Assembly: GCF_002917105.1 (NCBI RefSeq) | Contig: NZ_PQFZ01000003.1 | Coordinates: forward strand, 344,520 to 408,519 | Direction of reading: 5' to 3' | DNA from: Allobosea psychrotolerans | GTDB taxonomy: Bacteria; Pseudomonadota; Alphaproteobacteria; Rhizobiales; Beijerinckiaceae | Length of the DNA stretch: 64,000 nucleotides | Part shown: positions 36,061 to 44,815 of the stretch, one piece after another | Position numbering within the stretch: position 1 is the first letter of the stretch | Layout: each line of letters starts with the position of its first letter | Notes under the pieces: generated by a model | The model's input: the letters and a program-made list of their open reading frames with translations, nothing else | What the model was told of the DNA's origin: nothing | Databases searched by the model: none | Position numbers and translations under genes: made by a program

Positions 36061-36167
36061 AGCCCTCATCCTGAAGAGCGGACGGACGTCTGCGTTTTGA
36101 CGGATGCTCCAGAGCGCGCTGAAGCATCCTTCGAGACGCCGCTTCGCGGCTCCCCAGGATGAGGGCT
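36061..36167. repeat. Dispersed palindromic repeat, family B
   Basis: AGCCCTCATCCTGAAGAGCG ... TCCCCAGGATGAGGGCT, with internal GGATGCTCCAGAGCGCGCTG and AAGCATCCTTCGAGACGCCG. It sits between nagZ and scpA. The left arm has diverged more than in the copies at 21214 and 43845. Confidence 0.88.
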
Positions 36168-36206
36168 GCGAGTGGGCAGGCGCCATCAAAGAGGGGGCGG
36201 CCGGCT

Positions 36207-37019
36207 ATGGCGGCGCAACTGCCATTCGAGGATGACGGCCCGCGCCGCGAGGACGAGCCCGCGCTCCTCGTCGATGTCGACGGCTATGAAGGTCCGCTCG
36301 ACCTGCTGCTCGATCTGGCGCGGCGCCAGAAGGTCGATCTGCACCGCATCTCGATCCTGGCCCTGGCCGAGCAATATCTCGCCTTCGTCGAGCAGGCGCG
36401 GGCGCTCAGGCTCGAACTGGCGGCCGATTATCTCGTGATGGCGGCCTGGCTGGCCTATCTCAAATCCCGCCTGCTGCTGCCCGAGCCGCCCAAGGGCGAG
36501 GAGCCGAGCGCGGCCGACCTTGCCACCGCGCTCGCCTTGCGCCTGCGCCGGCTGGAAGCGATCCGCGAGGCGTCGCGCCGGCTCGCCTCGCGCGAACGGC
36601 TGGGGCAGGATGTTTTTGCGCGCGGTGCGCCCGAGGCGATCGTGGCGGGCGCGCGCCCGGTCTGGGAAGCCGAGCTCTACGATCTGCTCGCGGCCTATGC
36701 GCAGCAGCGCCAGAGGCGCGTCCAGGGCCATATCTCCGTCGGCCACCGCATCGTCTGGTCGCTGGTCGAGGCGCGCGAGGCCTTGCAGCGTCTCGTCGGC
36801 GAGGCGGGCGATTGGACCGCGATCGACCCTTATCTCGCGCGCTACATGACCTCGCATGGCCTGCCGGCGCGCGAGATGACGGCGACGGTCAGGGCCTCGG
36901 CGCTGTCGGCGATGCTGGAAATGGTGAAGGAGGGCGCGCTCGATCTGCGCCAGGACGAGGCCTTCGCGCCGCTCTATCTGCGCCGCCGCTCGGCACGGCC
37001 GCCGACCTTGCCGTTGTGA
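36207..37019 (+). CDS. scpA: Segregation and condensation protein A
   Basis: 270 residues, a kleisin. DVDGYEGPLDLLLDLARRQKVDL is the N-terminal Smc-neck-binding helix region; LAADYLVMAAWLAYLKSRLLLPEP follows, and a C-terminal winged helix lies at about 200-265. With ScpB and SMC it forms the condensin that organises the chromosome. ATG 36207 follows GAGGGGGCGG. The stop is 7 bases before the scpB start, so the two form an operon. Confidence 0.95.
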   Translation: MAAQLPFEDDGPRREDEPALLVDVDGYEGPLDLLLDLARRQKVDLHRISILALAEQYLAFVEQARALRLELAADYLVMAAWLAYLKSRLLLPEPPKGEEPSAADLATALALRLRRLEAIREASRRLASRERLGQDVFARGAPEAIVAGARPVWEAELYDLLAAYAQQRQRRVQGHISVGHRIVWSLVEAREALQRLVGEAGDWTAIDPYLARYMTSHGLPAREMTATVRASALSAMLEMVKEGALDLRQDEAFAPLYLRRRSARPPTLPL

Positions 37020-37026
37020 GCGGGCG

Positions 37027-37734
37027 ATGACGGTGGCGATGACCGAGCATTTCGACGAGGAGGATGATGGCGGCGAGGCCGAAGTGCTGGCCCTGGCGAC
37101 GCGCATTGTCGAGGCGCTGCTCTTCGCCTCGGCCATGCCGTTGAGCGCCGAGGAACTGGCGCGCTCGGTGCCGGCCGGCGTCGATGTCGCGCAGGTGCTG
37201 GAGCATCTTATCGATCTCTACGCGCCGCGCGGGGTGAATCTGCGCCTGGTCGCGGGCGGCTTCGCCTTCCGCACCGCGCCCGATCTCGGCTATCTGCTGG
37301 CGGCCGAGGCCGAGCCGCCGCGCAAGTTGTCGCGGGCGGCGCTCGAGGTGCTCTCGATCATCGCCTATCACCAGCCGGTGACGCGGGCCGAGATCGAGGA
37401 GATTCGCGGCGTCGCCACCGCCAAGGGCACGCTCGACATCCTGCTGGAGGCAGGCTGGGTGCGCCTGCGTGGCCGCCGGCGCTCGCCCGGGCGGCCGGTG
37501 ACCTATGGCACGACGCCGGGTTTCCTCGACCATTTCGGCCTCGACCGCATCGACGACCTGCCCGGCCTCGAAGAGCTCAAGGGCTCGGGCTTCATCGAGG
37601 GGCGGCTGACCAAGGACCTCACCGTGCCGATTCCCGATGATGATCCGGATCTGCGCGCCGACGAGGATCCGCTCGGCGACCTCTTCACGCCGCTTGACGA
37701 CGGCGAAGGGCCGCCGCACACGGCGGATGAGTAA
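37027..37734 (+). CDS. scpB: Segregation and condensation protein B
   Basis: 235 residues with two winged-helix domains (about 22-95 and 100-185). IVEALLFASAMPLSAEEL, FRTAPDLGYLL, LSRAALEVLSIIAYHQPVTRAEIEEIRG and YGTTPGFLDHFGL are standard ScpB features. Dimeric ScpB binds the ScpA kleisin in the SMC complex. ATG 37039 is a possible alternative start. An acidic tail follows the second domain. Confidence 0.95.
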   Translation: MTVAMTEHFDEEDDGGEAEVLALATRIVEALLFASAMPLSAEELARSVPAGVDVAQVLEHLIDLYAPRGVNLRLVAGGFAFRTAPDLGYLLAAEAEPPRKLSRAALEVLSIIAYHQPVTRAEIEEIRGVATAKGTLDILLEAGWVRLRGRRRSPGRPVTYGTTPGFLDHFGLDRIDDLPGLEELKGSGFIEGRLTKDLTVPIPDDDPDLRADEDPLGDLFTPLDDGEGPPHTADE

Positions 37735-37757
37735 ACTGCAGGCGATCACCACACCCG

Positions 37758-37976
37758 CCCGTCATCCCGGACGCAGCCCTCGGGTCTGATCTTCGATCGG
37801 CCCAAGGATGAACCCCGCGGAGATCCGGGATCCGAAGCACGTCATGGTCGGGCTTGACCCGACCATCTCGGAAACCAGAGCACTCTGGTCATGAGATTCT
37901 CGGAGCAAGCCCGAGAATGACGCTCTACGATGGACCCCGGATCGGCGCGGCTTCGCCGCCTGTCCGGGATGACGGG
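37758..37976. repeat. Nested repeat: CCCGTCATCCCGG palindrome interrupted by a family D palindrome
   Basis: The outer element starts CCCGTCATCCCGGACGCAG and ends GTCCGGGATGACGGG, with GGATCGGCGCGGCTTCGCCG near its right end. The inner unit 37840-37922 is a complete family D element (CGTCATGGTCGGGCTTGACC to AGCCCGAGAATGACG). The whole block fills the gap between scpB and the ABC gene. Confidence 0.85.
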
Positions 37977-38077
37977 TGTGGTTCCTGAATGAACTGGAAC
38001 GGATTTTGGCGTCGAATGAGACCAAGGCGCGCTGGCTGAGCTGGGGCAGGCGAGGGACGGCCGGCGCCGCGATCCCG

Positions 38078-39118
38078 ATGGCGCTTGGATTCGACCGGGT
38101 GACGCAGCGCTTCGGCGATGTGACGGCTTTGAGCGAGGTCAGCCTGTCCATCGAGCCCGGCGAGGTCGTGGCCCTGCTTGGCCAGTCGGGCTGCGGCAAG
38201 ACGACGCTGCTCAGGCTTGCAGCCGGCGTCGAGCGGCCGAGCTCCGGGCGCGTGCTGCTGGAGGGCAGCGATGTGTCCTCGCCGCAAGGCTTCGTCGAGC
38301 CGGAGCAGCGCGGCGTCGGGCTGGTCTTCCAGGACTATGCGCTGTTCCCGCATCTGAGCGTGCGCGAGAATGTTCGCTTCGGCCTGCGCGGCTATGACGA
38401 GGCATCCGCCGAGGCGACCGCGCTGCGCGCCATCGCCCGCGTCGGTCTTGCCGATCTCAGCGAGGCTTATCCACATATGTTGTCGGGCGGCGAGCAGCAG
38501 CGCGTCGCGCTGGCCCGCGCCATAGCGCCGCGCCCCGGCGTGCTCTTGATGGACGAACCCTTCTCCAATCTCGACCGGCGCCTGCGCGATGTGGTGCGCG
38601 ACGAGACGGCGGCACTGCTCAAGGAAACCGGCGCGACCTCGATCATCGTGACGCATGATCCAGAGGATGCGATGCGCATGGCCGACCGCATCGTGCTGAT
38701 GCGCGCGGGCAGGATCGTCCAGATCGGCACGGGCGAACAGCTTTACCGTCAGCCCAACAGCCTCTTTGCCGCCCGATTCTTCTGCGATTTTACCGAGATA
38801 GAAGGCCGTGTCCTGCGTGGCGCGGTGGATACGCCGGTGGGACGGTTTCCGGCGGGCGAGCTTGGCGAAGGCGCGCAGGCCGTGGTCTGCATCCGGCCGC
38901 AAGCGATCCGATTGATGCCGGAGGGGTTCTGCCTGCCTGGCCGTGTCGTGACGCGGCGCTTCCTCGGCGAGGTCGACCACGTCCTGCTCGCGGTCTCGGG
39001 CTTCGACCGGCCGCTGCTCGCGCGGGTGTCGCTCACCGGGAGCGTTCGCGAGGGCGACGATGTCGGCATCGATATTCCCACGGATGAAGTTCTTGTGTTC
39101 CCTGCGGGGGACACATAG
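38078..39118 (+). CDS. ABC transporter ATP-binding protein, ferric-iron (FbpC)-like
   Basis: 346 residues. Walker A is GQSGCGKTT, the Q-loop is [13 protein letters not shown], the signature is [15 protein letters not shown], Walker B is [11 protein letters not shown] and the switch His is in [11 protein letters not shown]-terminal TOBE-like regulatory region (about 235-346) follows. The [12 protein letters not shown] and SNLDRRLRD spelling suits the FbpC/PotA class for iron or polyamine import. No permease or binding-protein gene is adjacent. ATG 38078 is chosen since the upstream in-frame codons lie in repeat DNA. It separates scpB from tatA, which are normally neighbours. Confidence 0.88.
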   Translation: MALGFDRVTQRFGDVTALSEVSLSIEPGEVVALLGQSGCGKTTLLRLAAGVERPSSGRVLLEGSDVSSPQGFVEPEQRGVGLVFQDYALFPHLSVRENVRFGLRGYDEASAEATALRAIARVGLADLSEAYPHMLSGGEQQRVALARAIAPRPGVLLMDEPFSNLDRRLRDVVRDETAALLKETGATSIIVTHDPEDAMRMADRIVLMRAGRIVQIGTGEQLYRQPNSLFAARFFCDFTEIEGRVLRGAVDTPVGRFPAGELGEGAQAVVCIRPQAIRLMPEGFCLPGRVVTRRFLGEVDHVLLAVSGFDRPLLARVSLTGSVREGDDVGIDIPTDEVLVFPAGDT

Positions 39119-39183
39119 GTTCCGCCACAAGAAGTTGGCCGAGGCTCAACGCCCGGCCGCACTGTAATTCGGAGGAGTTCGCC

Positions 39184-39429
39184 ATGGGTGGCGTCAGTAT
39201 CTGGCACTGGATCGTCGTCGGCGTCATCGTGATGCTGCTGTTCGGGCGCGGCAAGGTTTCCGAGCTGATGGGCGACGTTGCCAAGGGCATCAAGTCCTTC
39301 AAGAAGGGCATGGCCGACGATGACGAGCCGGCCACGCCGCCGCCGAGTGCAACTCCGGCCGATCCCCGGGTCATCGACCAGGCGACCACGAGCAATCCCG
39401 CTGCGGCCAAGGCCGAGCACAAGGCCTGA
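39184..39429 (+). CDS. tatA: Sec-independent protein translocase subunit TatA
   Basis: 81 residues. One N-terminal membrane helix ([16 protein letters not shown]) ends at the FG hinge, then an amphipathic helix ([20 protein letters not shown]) and a Pro-rich tail. TatA multimers form the pore for folded proteins with twin-arginine signals. GGAGGA precedes the ATG. First gene of tatABC. Likely Tat substrates in this window are the TRAP binding protein (33760) and the dienelactone hydrolase (54615). Confidence 0.95.
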   Translation: MGGVSIWHWIVVGVIVMLLFGRGKVSELMGDVAKGIKSFKKGMADDDEPATPPPSATPADPRVIDQATTSNPAAAKAEHKA

Positions 39430-39477
39430 TGGCGCGCCGCTTGCCTCAAGGCGAGCGGTTGAGAGGACGAGCCATCG

Positions 39478-40011
39478 ATGTTCGACATCGCCTGGAGCGA
39501 ATTGATGCTGATCGGGGCGGTTGCGCTCGTCGTGATCGGCCCCAAGGATCTGCCCAAAGCCATGCGCACTGTCGGCCAGGTGGTCGGCAAGGTGCGCCGC
39601 ATGGCCAGCGAGTTCCAGGGCCAGTTCAATGACGCGATGCGCGAGGCCGAACTCCACGACCTGAAGAAGCAGGTCGAGGATGTCGGCGGCTCGGTGTCGT
39701 CAGCCATGAACTCCGACTACAAGCCCATAGAGATGCCCGGCGAGCCGGTCTCGACGGGCCTCGATGACGCGCAGATCAAGGAAGCCGAGGCCAAGCTCGC
39801 GGCGCTTCCGGCGCCCGAGCCCTTGCCGCCCGTCGAGATCGCGCCCGCGCCGATCGCGGACGCTGCGACCGAAGAGAAGCCCAAGCGCAAGCGTGCGCCC
39901 AAGGCGGAGCCCGAGGTCGCGGCAGTGGCGCTGGCGGACGAGCCTGCCAAGGCCGCCCCGCGCAAGCGCAAGGCCAAGGTCAGCGAACCCGAAGACGGGA
40001 GCGCAGCATGA
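39478..40011 (+). CDS. tatB: Sec-independent protein translocase subunit TatB
   Basis: 177 residues. [26 protein letters not shown] is the TatB membrane helix with its Glu and the GP hinge, followed by a long amphipathic helix ([21 protein letters not shown]) and an extended Pro/Lys/Ala-rich tail. TatB and TatC together recognise the signal peptide. The last four bases overlap tatC (ATGA), indicating coupled translation. Confidence 0.95.
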   Translation: MFDIAWSELMLIGAVALVVIGPKDLPKAMRTVGQVVGKVRRMASEFQGQFNDAMREAELHDLKKQVEDVGGSVSSAMNSDYKPIEMPGEPVSTGLDDAQIKEAEAKLAALPAPEPLPPVEIAPAPIADAATEEKPKRKRAPKAEPEVAAVALADEPAKAAPRKRKAKVSEPEDGSAA

Positions 40012-40823
40012 GCGTCGTCAATGCGAAGGAGGGCGAGGACGAGATCGAGGCCTCGCGCGCGCCGCTGATCGACCATCTCATCGAGCTCAGGGCCCGGCTG
40101 ATCAAGTCGCTGATCGCCTTCCTGCTGATGTTCTTCATCTGCTTTGCGGTCTCGACGCAGATCTACAACATCCTGGTGCAGCCATATGTATGGGCGGCCG
40201 GTAGCACCGCGAACGCGCAGCTCATCTACACAGGCCCGCTCGAGCTGCTCTTCACCCATATCAAGGTGGCGGCATTCGGAGCCGGCTTCTTCGCCTTCCC
40301 GGTGATCGCGACGCAGGTCTACAAATTCGTCGCGCCGGGCCTCTATAAGAATGAGAAGGCGGCGTTCGCGCCCTATCTCGTGGCGACGCCGATATTCTTC
40401 ACGCTTGGCGCCGCACTGGTCTTCTTCTTCGCCATGCCGGTGCTGATGAAGTTCTCGCTCGGCATGCAGCAGGCCGCGACCGAGACCCAGGCCGGCATCG
40501 CGCTTCTGCCCAAGGTCAGCGAATATCTCTCGCTGATCATGACGCTGATCTTCGCCTTCGGCGTCGCCTTCCAATTGCCGGTGGTGCTGACGCTGCTCGG
40601 GCAGGCGGGGATCATCGATTCGCAGTTCCTGAAGGACAAGCGCCGCTACGCCATCGTCTTCGTCTTTGTCATCGCCGCGGTGCTGACGCCGCCGGACGTG
40701 ATCTCGCAGCTGATGCTCGCCGTGCCGATGCTGCTGCTCTACGAGCTCTCGGTGTTCTCGGTGCGCTATGTCGAGAAGAAGCGGGCAGCCAGGAAGGCTG
40801 CGGAGGACGCCGCCGCGGACTGA
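40008..40823 (+). CDS. tatC: Sec-independent protein translocase subunit TatC
   Basis: 271 residues with six membrane helices. [21 protein letters not shown] is the conserved N-terminus that docks the signal peptide, and [19 protein letters not shown] is the typical loop after the second helix. It is the receptor core of the Tat system. The C-terminus has a Lys/Ala-rich cytoplasmic tail. A family C palindrome follows. Confidence 0.96.
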   Translation: MSVVNAKEGEDEIEASRAPLIDHLIELRARLIKSLIAFLLMFFICFAVSTQIYNILVQPYVWAAGSTANAQLIYTGPLELLFTHIKVAAFGAGFFAFPVIATQVYKFVAPGLYKNEKAAFAPYLVATPIFFTLGAALVFFFAMPVLMKFSLGMQQAATETQAGIALLPKVSEYLSLIMTLIFAFGVAFQLPVVLTLLGQAGIIDSQFLKDKRRYAIVFVFVIAAVLTPPDVISQLMLAVPMLLLYELSVFSVRYVEKKRAARKAAEDAAAD

Positions 40824-40854
40824 TCCTCTGCTGTCTCGCTTGCCGATCCTCCAC

Positions 40855-40959
40855 CGTCATTCCGGACAAGCGGCGAAGCCGCGCAGCTCCGGAATCCATC
40901 ATAGAGTGAAAGCGCTACGATGGATTCCGGGCGGCCGCTTTGATGCGCCGGGAATGACG
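40855..40959. repeat. Dispersed palindromic repeat, family C (CGTCATTCCGGACAAGCGGC...GGGAATGACG)
   Basis: CGTCATTCCGGACAAGCGG-CGAAGCCGC ... GGAATCCATC / GATGGATTCCGG ... CCGGGAATGACG. Only eight bases separate its right end from the GIY-YIG start codon. The partner copy lies at 41282-41428; another related copy is at 52150-52296. Confidence 0.9.
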
Positions 40960-40967
40960 ACGCGGAG

Positions 40968-41261
40968 ATGGGAGCGGTGTGGGTCTACATCATGGCCAGC
41001 GGCTGGAACGGCACGCTCTATGTCGGCGTGACCAACAGCCTCAGCCGGCGGATCGCTGAACATCGCGAAGGCCGAGGCTCAGAATTCGCTCGCCAATATG
41101 GCGTGAGCCATCTGGTCTATGCAGAACGGTACGACCGTGCCGACGAGGCGATCGCACAAGAGAAGCGAATGAAGAAATGGCATCGCGAGCGCAAGGTTGC
41201 GCTCATCGAAGCGGCCAATCCGACCTGGCGCGATCTCTCCGACAGGATCCATCTGGATTGA
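40968..41261 (+). CDS. Single-domain GIY-YIG nuclease-fold protein
   Basis: 97 residues. VWVYIMASGWNGTLYVGVTNSLSRRI is the GIY-YIG core (VYI, YVG, with Arg of SRRIAEHREG), and EKRMKKWHRERKVALIE supplies the later conserved Glu/Lys helix. Stand-alone members of this UPF0213/SLX1-like group are small endonucleases of unclear role. The gene is bracketed by two family C palindromes, 8 bases before its start and 20 bases after its stop, and breaks the tatC - serS order. Confidence 0.85.
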   Translation: MGAVWVYIMASGWNGTLYVGVTNSLSRRIAEHREGRGSEFARQYGVSHLVYAERYDRADEAIAQEKRMKKWHRERKVALIEAANPTWRDLSDRIHLD

Positions 41262-41281
41262 GGCTCTTTCCAAACCCGCCG

Positions 41282-41428
41282 CGTCATTCTGGCTGCAGCG
41301 AAGCGGAGCGCCGGAATCCATCGGAGGGCAAACTGGTTGCCTTGCTGCATCGCGCCGCCAATTTGCGCCCGGTGAGCCCTTCGATGGATTCCGGAGCTGC
41401 GCGGCTTCGCCGCTTGTCCGGAATGACG
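41282..41428. repeat. Dispersed palindromic repeat, family C
   Basis: CGTCATTCTGGCTGCAGCGA ... CCGGAATCCATCGGAGGGC ... GATGGATTCCGGAGCTGCG, CGGCTTCGCCGCTTGTCCGG, AATGACG. It is the downstream partner of 40855-40959 around the GIY-YIG gene and carries a different central segment. Confidence 0.88.
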
Positions 41429-41537
41429 GTGAGTGGATGTTGAAGGGGGCCGGGCGACGATGGCAGTTCCATCGCTCGCCATCCCGGTCTAGAGCATGTC
41501 TCGCTGCATTCCGCAGCGACGGCATGGCCTGAGACCG

Positions 41538-42839
41538 ATGTACGATATCAAATGGATTCGCGAGAACGCCGAGGCGTTCGATACCGGCTTGAAGCGGCGG
41601 GGGCTCGAGCCTTTGTCGTCGTCGCTGCTCGCACTCGACGATACCCGGCGCTCGGCCATCGCCAAGGCGCAAGGCTCGCAGGAACGCCGCAACGCCCTCT
41701 CCAAGGAGATCGGCAAGGCGATGGGCGCCAAGGATGTCGCGCTCGCCGACAGCCTGAAGGTCGAGGTCGCAGCGCTGAAGGAATTGCAGCCGGCGCTGGA
41801 GGCCGAAGAAAAGGCGGCGGTCGAGGCGCTGAACGAGCAGCTTGCCGCGATCCCGAACCTGCCCCATGACGACGTGCCCGAGGGCGCCGATGAACACGGC
41901 AATGTCGTGAAGTCGGTGCATGGCGATGCGCCCGAGAAAGCCGGCAGGCGGCTCTTCGGCTTCAACCAGGTCAAGGAGCATTACGAGCTCGGCGAGGCGC
42001 TCGGCCAGATGGATTTCGAGACGGCCGCCAAGCTCTCCGGCTCGCGTTTCGTCGTGCTGAATCAGCGGCTTGCGCGGCTCAACCGGGCGATCGGGCAGTT
42101 CATGCTCGACATGCATACGGAGCAGCACGGCTACACCGAGGTCAATCCGCCGTTGATGGTGCGGGACGATGCGATGTTCGGTACGGCGCAGTTGCCGAAG
42201 TTTCGTGAGGATCAGTTCAGGGCGGGCGAGGATCACTGGCTCATCCCCACAGCTGAAGTCCCGCTCACCAACCTCGTGCGCGAATCGATCCTCTCCGAGG
42301 AAGAGCTGCCGCGCCGCTATACCGCGCTGACGCCCTGTTTCCGGTCTGAGGCCGGCTCGGCCGGGCGCGATACCCGCGGCATGCTGCGCCAGCACCAGTT
42401 CGAGAAGGTCGAACTGGTTTCGATCACCACGCCCGAAAAGTCGCGCGAGGAGCATGAGCGCATGCTGGCCTGCGCCGAGGCCGTGCTGAAGAAGCTCGAT
42501 CTGCATTATCGCGTGATGACGCTGTGCACGGGCGACATGGGCTTTGCCTCGCAGAAGACTTACGACATCGAGGTCTGGCTGCCGGGACAGAAGACCTATC
42601 GCGAGATCTCGTCCTGCTCGGTCTGCGGCGATTTCCAGGCGCGGCGGATGAATGCGCGCTACCGTGCGGGCGAGGGCGGCGCGCCGCGCTTCGTCCACAC
42701 GCTGAATGGCTCGGGCACGGCGGTTGGCCGGGCGCTGATTGCAGTGATGGAGAACTACCAGAACGCCGACGGTTCGATCACGGTGCCCGAAGCGCTGCTG
42801 CCCTATATGCGCGGCGTGACGCGGATCGAGAAGGCGTAA
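41538..42839 (+). CDS. serS: Seryl-tRNA synthetase
   Basis: 433 residues, a class II synthetase. The N-terminal coiled-coil arm (about 1-110) holds the tRNA. Motif 2 is [26 protein letters not shown] and motif 3 is [35 protein letters not shown] is the usual start, so ATG 41538 is chosen over an in-frame codon 14 residues earlier. It charges tRNA-Ser, and is the entry point for selenocysteine where that exists. Confidence 0.97.
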   Translation: MYDIKWIRENAEAFDTGLKRRGLEPLSSSLLALDDTRRSAIAKAQGSQERRNALSKEIGKAMGAKDVALADSLKVEVAALKELQPALEAEEKAAVEALNEQLAAIPNLPHDDVPEGADEHGNVVKSVHGDAPEKAGRRLFGFNQVKEHYELGEALGQMDFETAAKLSGSRFVVLNQRLARLNRAIGQFMLDMHTEQHGYTEVNPPLMVRDDAMFGTAQLPKFREDQFRAGEDHWLIPTAEVPLTNLVRESILSEEELPRRYTALTPCFRSEAGSAGRDTRGMLRQHQFEKVELVSITTPEKSREEHERMLACAEAVLKKLDLHYRVMTLCTGDMGFASQKTYDIEVWLPGQKTYREISSCSVCGDFQARRMNARYRAGEGGAPRFVHTLNGSGTAVGRALIAVMENYQNADGSITVPEALLPYMRGVTRIEKA

Positions 42840-42862
42840 GTGCACCTCGTTCGGGAAATAAG

Positions 42863-43019
42863 GCGCGGGGAACCCTCTCCCGTAGGGAGAGGGCAGGGTG
42901 AGGGGTCGGCCCCTCGACCAGCAACCTGCGAGATAGCCGCCGTTGGCTCGCAGCCACAGTGTCAAGCGGCCGACACCTCGCCCCTGCCCCTCTCCTTACA
43001 GGAGAGGGGTTCCCCGCGC
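42863..43019. repeat. Dispersed palindromic repeat, family E (GCGGGGAACCCTCTCC...GGAGAGGGGTTCCCCGC)
   Basis: Outer arms GCGCGGGGAACCCTCTCC / GGAGAGGGGTTCCCCGCGC and inner arms GGGCAGGGTGAGGGGTCGGC / GCCGACACCTCGCCCCTGCCC. It fills the serS - surE gap. A relative at 57813-58048 contains a family A element in its centre. Confidence 0.88.
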
Positions 43020-43061
43020 TTCCCGCGCCTTTTGCTTCCCCGTTTGCCGAAAGCCTGACCC

Positions 43062-43823
43062 ATGCGCATTCTCGTCACCAATGATGACGGCATCCATGCC
43101 GAGGGGCTGGCCGTGCTGGAGGCGATCGCCGCCCAGCTCTCCGACGATGTCTGGGTCGTCGCGCCCGAGACCGACCAGTCGGGCGTGGCGCATTCGCTGT
43201 CGCTCAGCAATCCGCTGCGCCTGCGCCAGATCGACAAGCGCCGCTACGCGGTCGCCGGCACGCCGACCGACTGCGTCATCATGGCGGCGCGCTCGATCAT
43301 GATCGACCACCGGCCCGATCTCGTGCTGTCCGGCGTCAATCGCGGCCAGAACGTTGCCGAGGACGTGACCTATTCCGGCACGATCGCGGCCGCGATGGAG
43401 GGCACGCTGCTCGGCATTCCCTCGATCGCCGTCAGCCAGGCCTATGGGCCGGCCGGGCGTGACCAGATTCATTGGGACTGCGCCAAGCACCATGCGCCCG
43501 GCATCGTCCGGCGCCTGCTGGACGAGGGCATTCCGAAGGATGTGCTGTTCAACCTCAACTTCCCGAATGTCCCCCCGAGCGAGGTCGCCGGTGTCGCGGT
43601 CACGGTGCAGGGCCGGCGCGACCAGGAATTGATGAAGCTGGAGCCGCGCCAGGACGGGCGCGGCAACCCGTATTTCTGGATCGCCTTCCAGCGCAGCAAA
43701 TCCGAGCCCGCCAACGGCACCGATCTGCGCGCGCTGTTCGAGAAGAAGATCTCGGTGACGCCGCTGGAGCTCGACCTGACCCATGAGCCGACGCTGACGC
43801 GCTTCGCGCAGGTGTTCGCTTGA
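43062..43823 (+). CDS. surE: 5'-nucleotidase SurE
   Basis: 253 residues. [16 protein letters not shown] carries the metal-binding Asp-Asp, followed by [28 protein letters not shown] and [28 protein letters not shown] with the catalytic Asn. It removes phosphate from nucleoside monophosphates and is linked to stationary-phase survival. It is followed by pcm on the same strand, as in many bacteria, with a family B palindrome between them. Confidence 0.96.
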   Translation: MRILVTNDDGIHAEGLAVLEAIAAQLSDDVWVVAPETDQSGVAHSLSLSNPLRLRQIDKRRYAVAGTPTDCVIMAARSIMIDHRPDLVLSGVNRGQNVAEDVTYSGTIAAAMEGTLLGIPSIAVSQAYGPAGRDQIHWDCAKHHAPGIVRRLLDEGIPKDVLFNLNFPNVPPSEVAGVAVTVQGRRDQELMKLEPRQDGRGNPYFWIAFQRSKSEPANGTDLRALFEKKISVTPLELDLTHEPTLTRFAQVFA

Positions 43824-43844
43824 GCCTCTTGGCATGATGTTCTC

Positions 43845-43951
43845 AGCCCTCATCCTGAGGAGCCGCGCAGCGGCGTCTCGAAGGATGTTCCAGCGCGCTC
43901 TGGAGCATCCTTCGAGACGCGGGCTGACGCCCGCTCCTCAGGATGAGGGCT
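43845..43951. repeat. Dispersed palindromic repeat, family B
   Basis: AGCCCTCATCCTGAGGAGCC ... GCTCCTCAGGATGAGGGCT with inner GTCTCGAAGGATGTTCCAGC / GGAGCATCCTTCGAGACGC. The closing arm ends 17 bases before the pcm start, so any mRNA from surE through pcm contains this hairpin. Confidence 0.92.
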
Positions 43952-43968
43952 GAGGTGGATTGCCGGCG

Positions 43969-44646
43969 ATGAGAGAAGACGTTCCGATCGAAGAGGTGGT
44001 CGCAAGCGAGGGCGAGCGCACCGTCGCCTTCCTTTTGTCGCTGCGGGCGCAGGGCGTGCGCGATCTCACCGTGCTGCGCGCCATGGAAAGAGTGCCGCGC
44101 GAGCGTTTCGCGCCGTCGCGCTTTGCCGACCTGGCGCGCCAGGACGTCTCGGTGCCGCTGCCCTGCGGACAGACCATGACGGCGCCGCACACGGTCGCCG
44201 CCCTCCTGACCGCACTCGAGATGCAGCCCTCGGCCCGCGTGCTCGAGGTCGGCACCGGCTCCGGCTATGTTTCGGCGCTGCTGGCCGCGATGGGCGGCGA
44301 GGTCGTCTCGCTGGAGCGCTACCGCACGCTGGCGCTGGCCGCGCATGAGCGCGTCAGTGGCAATGGCTATGGCCAGTCGGTCGATCTGCGCCATGCCGAC
44401 GGGTTCCAGCCGGACCGGACGCTCGGCCGCTTCGACCGCATCCTGGTCAATGGCGTCGCCCATGCCGTGCCCGAGGCGCTGTTGATGCGGCTTTCGCCGG
44501 GCGGGCGGCTCGTCGGGGCCCTGCGCGTCGAGGGTGTCGCGCGCCGGGTCGTGGTGACGAAGGCTGCCGATGGCAGCTTCGACCATGCCATGGGGCCGGT
44601 GGTGCGCCTGCCGCCGCTCGCGCCGGGCCTGGCGCGGGCGCTCTAG
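43969..44646 (+). CDS. pcm: Protein-L-isoaspartate O-methyltransferase
   Basis: 225 residues. The SAM-binding motif is VLEVGTGSGYVSALLA, preceded by the PCMT signature VPLPCGQTMTAPHTVAALL (usually IGxGQTISxP). It methylates isoaspartyl residues in aged proteins so that they can revert. Here the C-terminal part (FDRILVNGVAHAVPEALLMRL) resembles the shorter alphaproteobacterial form. ATG 43969 is preferred over TTG 43960. Confidence 0.92.
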   Translation: MREDVPIEEVVASEGERTVAFLLSLRAQGVRDLTVLRAMERVPRERFAPSRFADLARQDVSVPLPCGQTMTAPHTVAALLTALEMQPSARVLEVGTGSGYVSALLAAMGGEVVSLERYRTLALAAHERVSGNGYGQSVDLRHADGFQPDRTLGRFDRILVNGVAHAVPEALLMRLSPGGRLVGALRVEGVARRVVVTKAADGSFDHAMGPVVRLPPLAPGLARAL

Positions 44647-44652
44647 GCTTTT

Positions 44653-44705
44653 GTTCTAGCGCGCTTTCTTCACGCGAGCTGATATCGGCTTCGCGCGAAA
44701 ACGTT
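44653..44705. repeat. Dispersed repeat, family F
   Basis: TTCTAGCGCGCTTTCTTCACG then CGAGCTGATATCGGCTTCGCG, closing in CGAAAACGTTC. It closely follows the layout of 7984-8040. It lies in the pcm - LysM/LytM gap. Confidence 0.65.
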
Positions 44706-44815
44706 CGGGAGCCGCGCAGAAAATCGAACATGGCGGGAGAGGGCGAAACGCTTTCGTAACCTGAACGGGGCTTTAATGCTCCCCATCGAGTTGCGTTGTT
44801 CGCGAGTGCCAGTCC

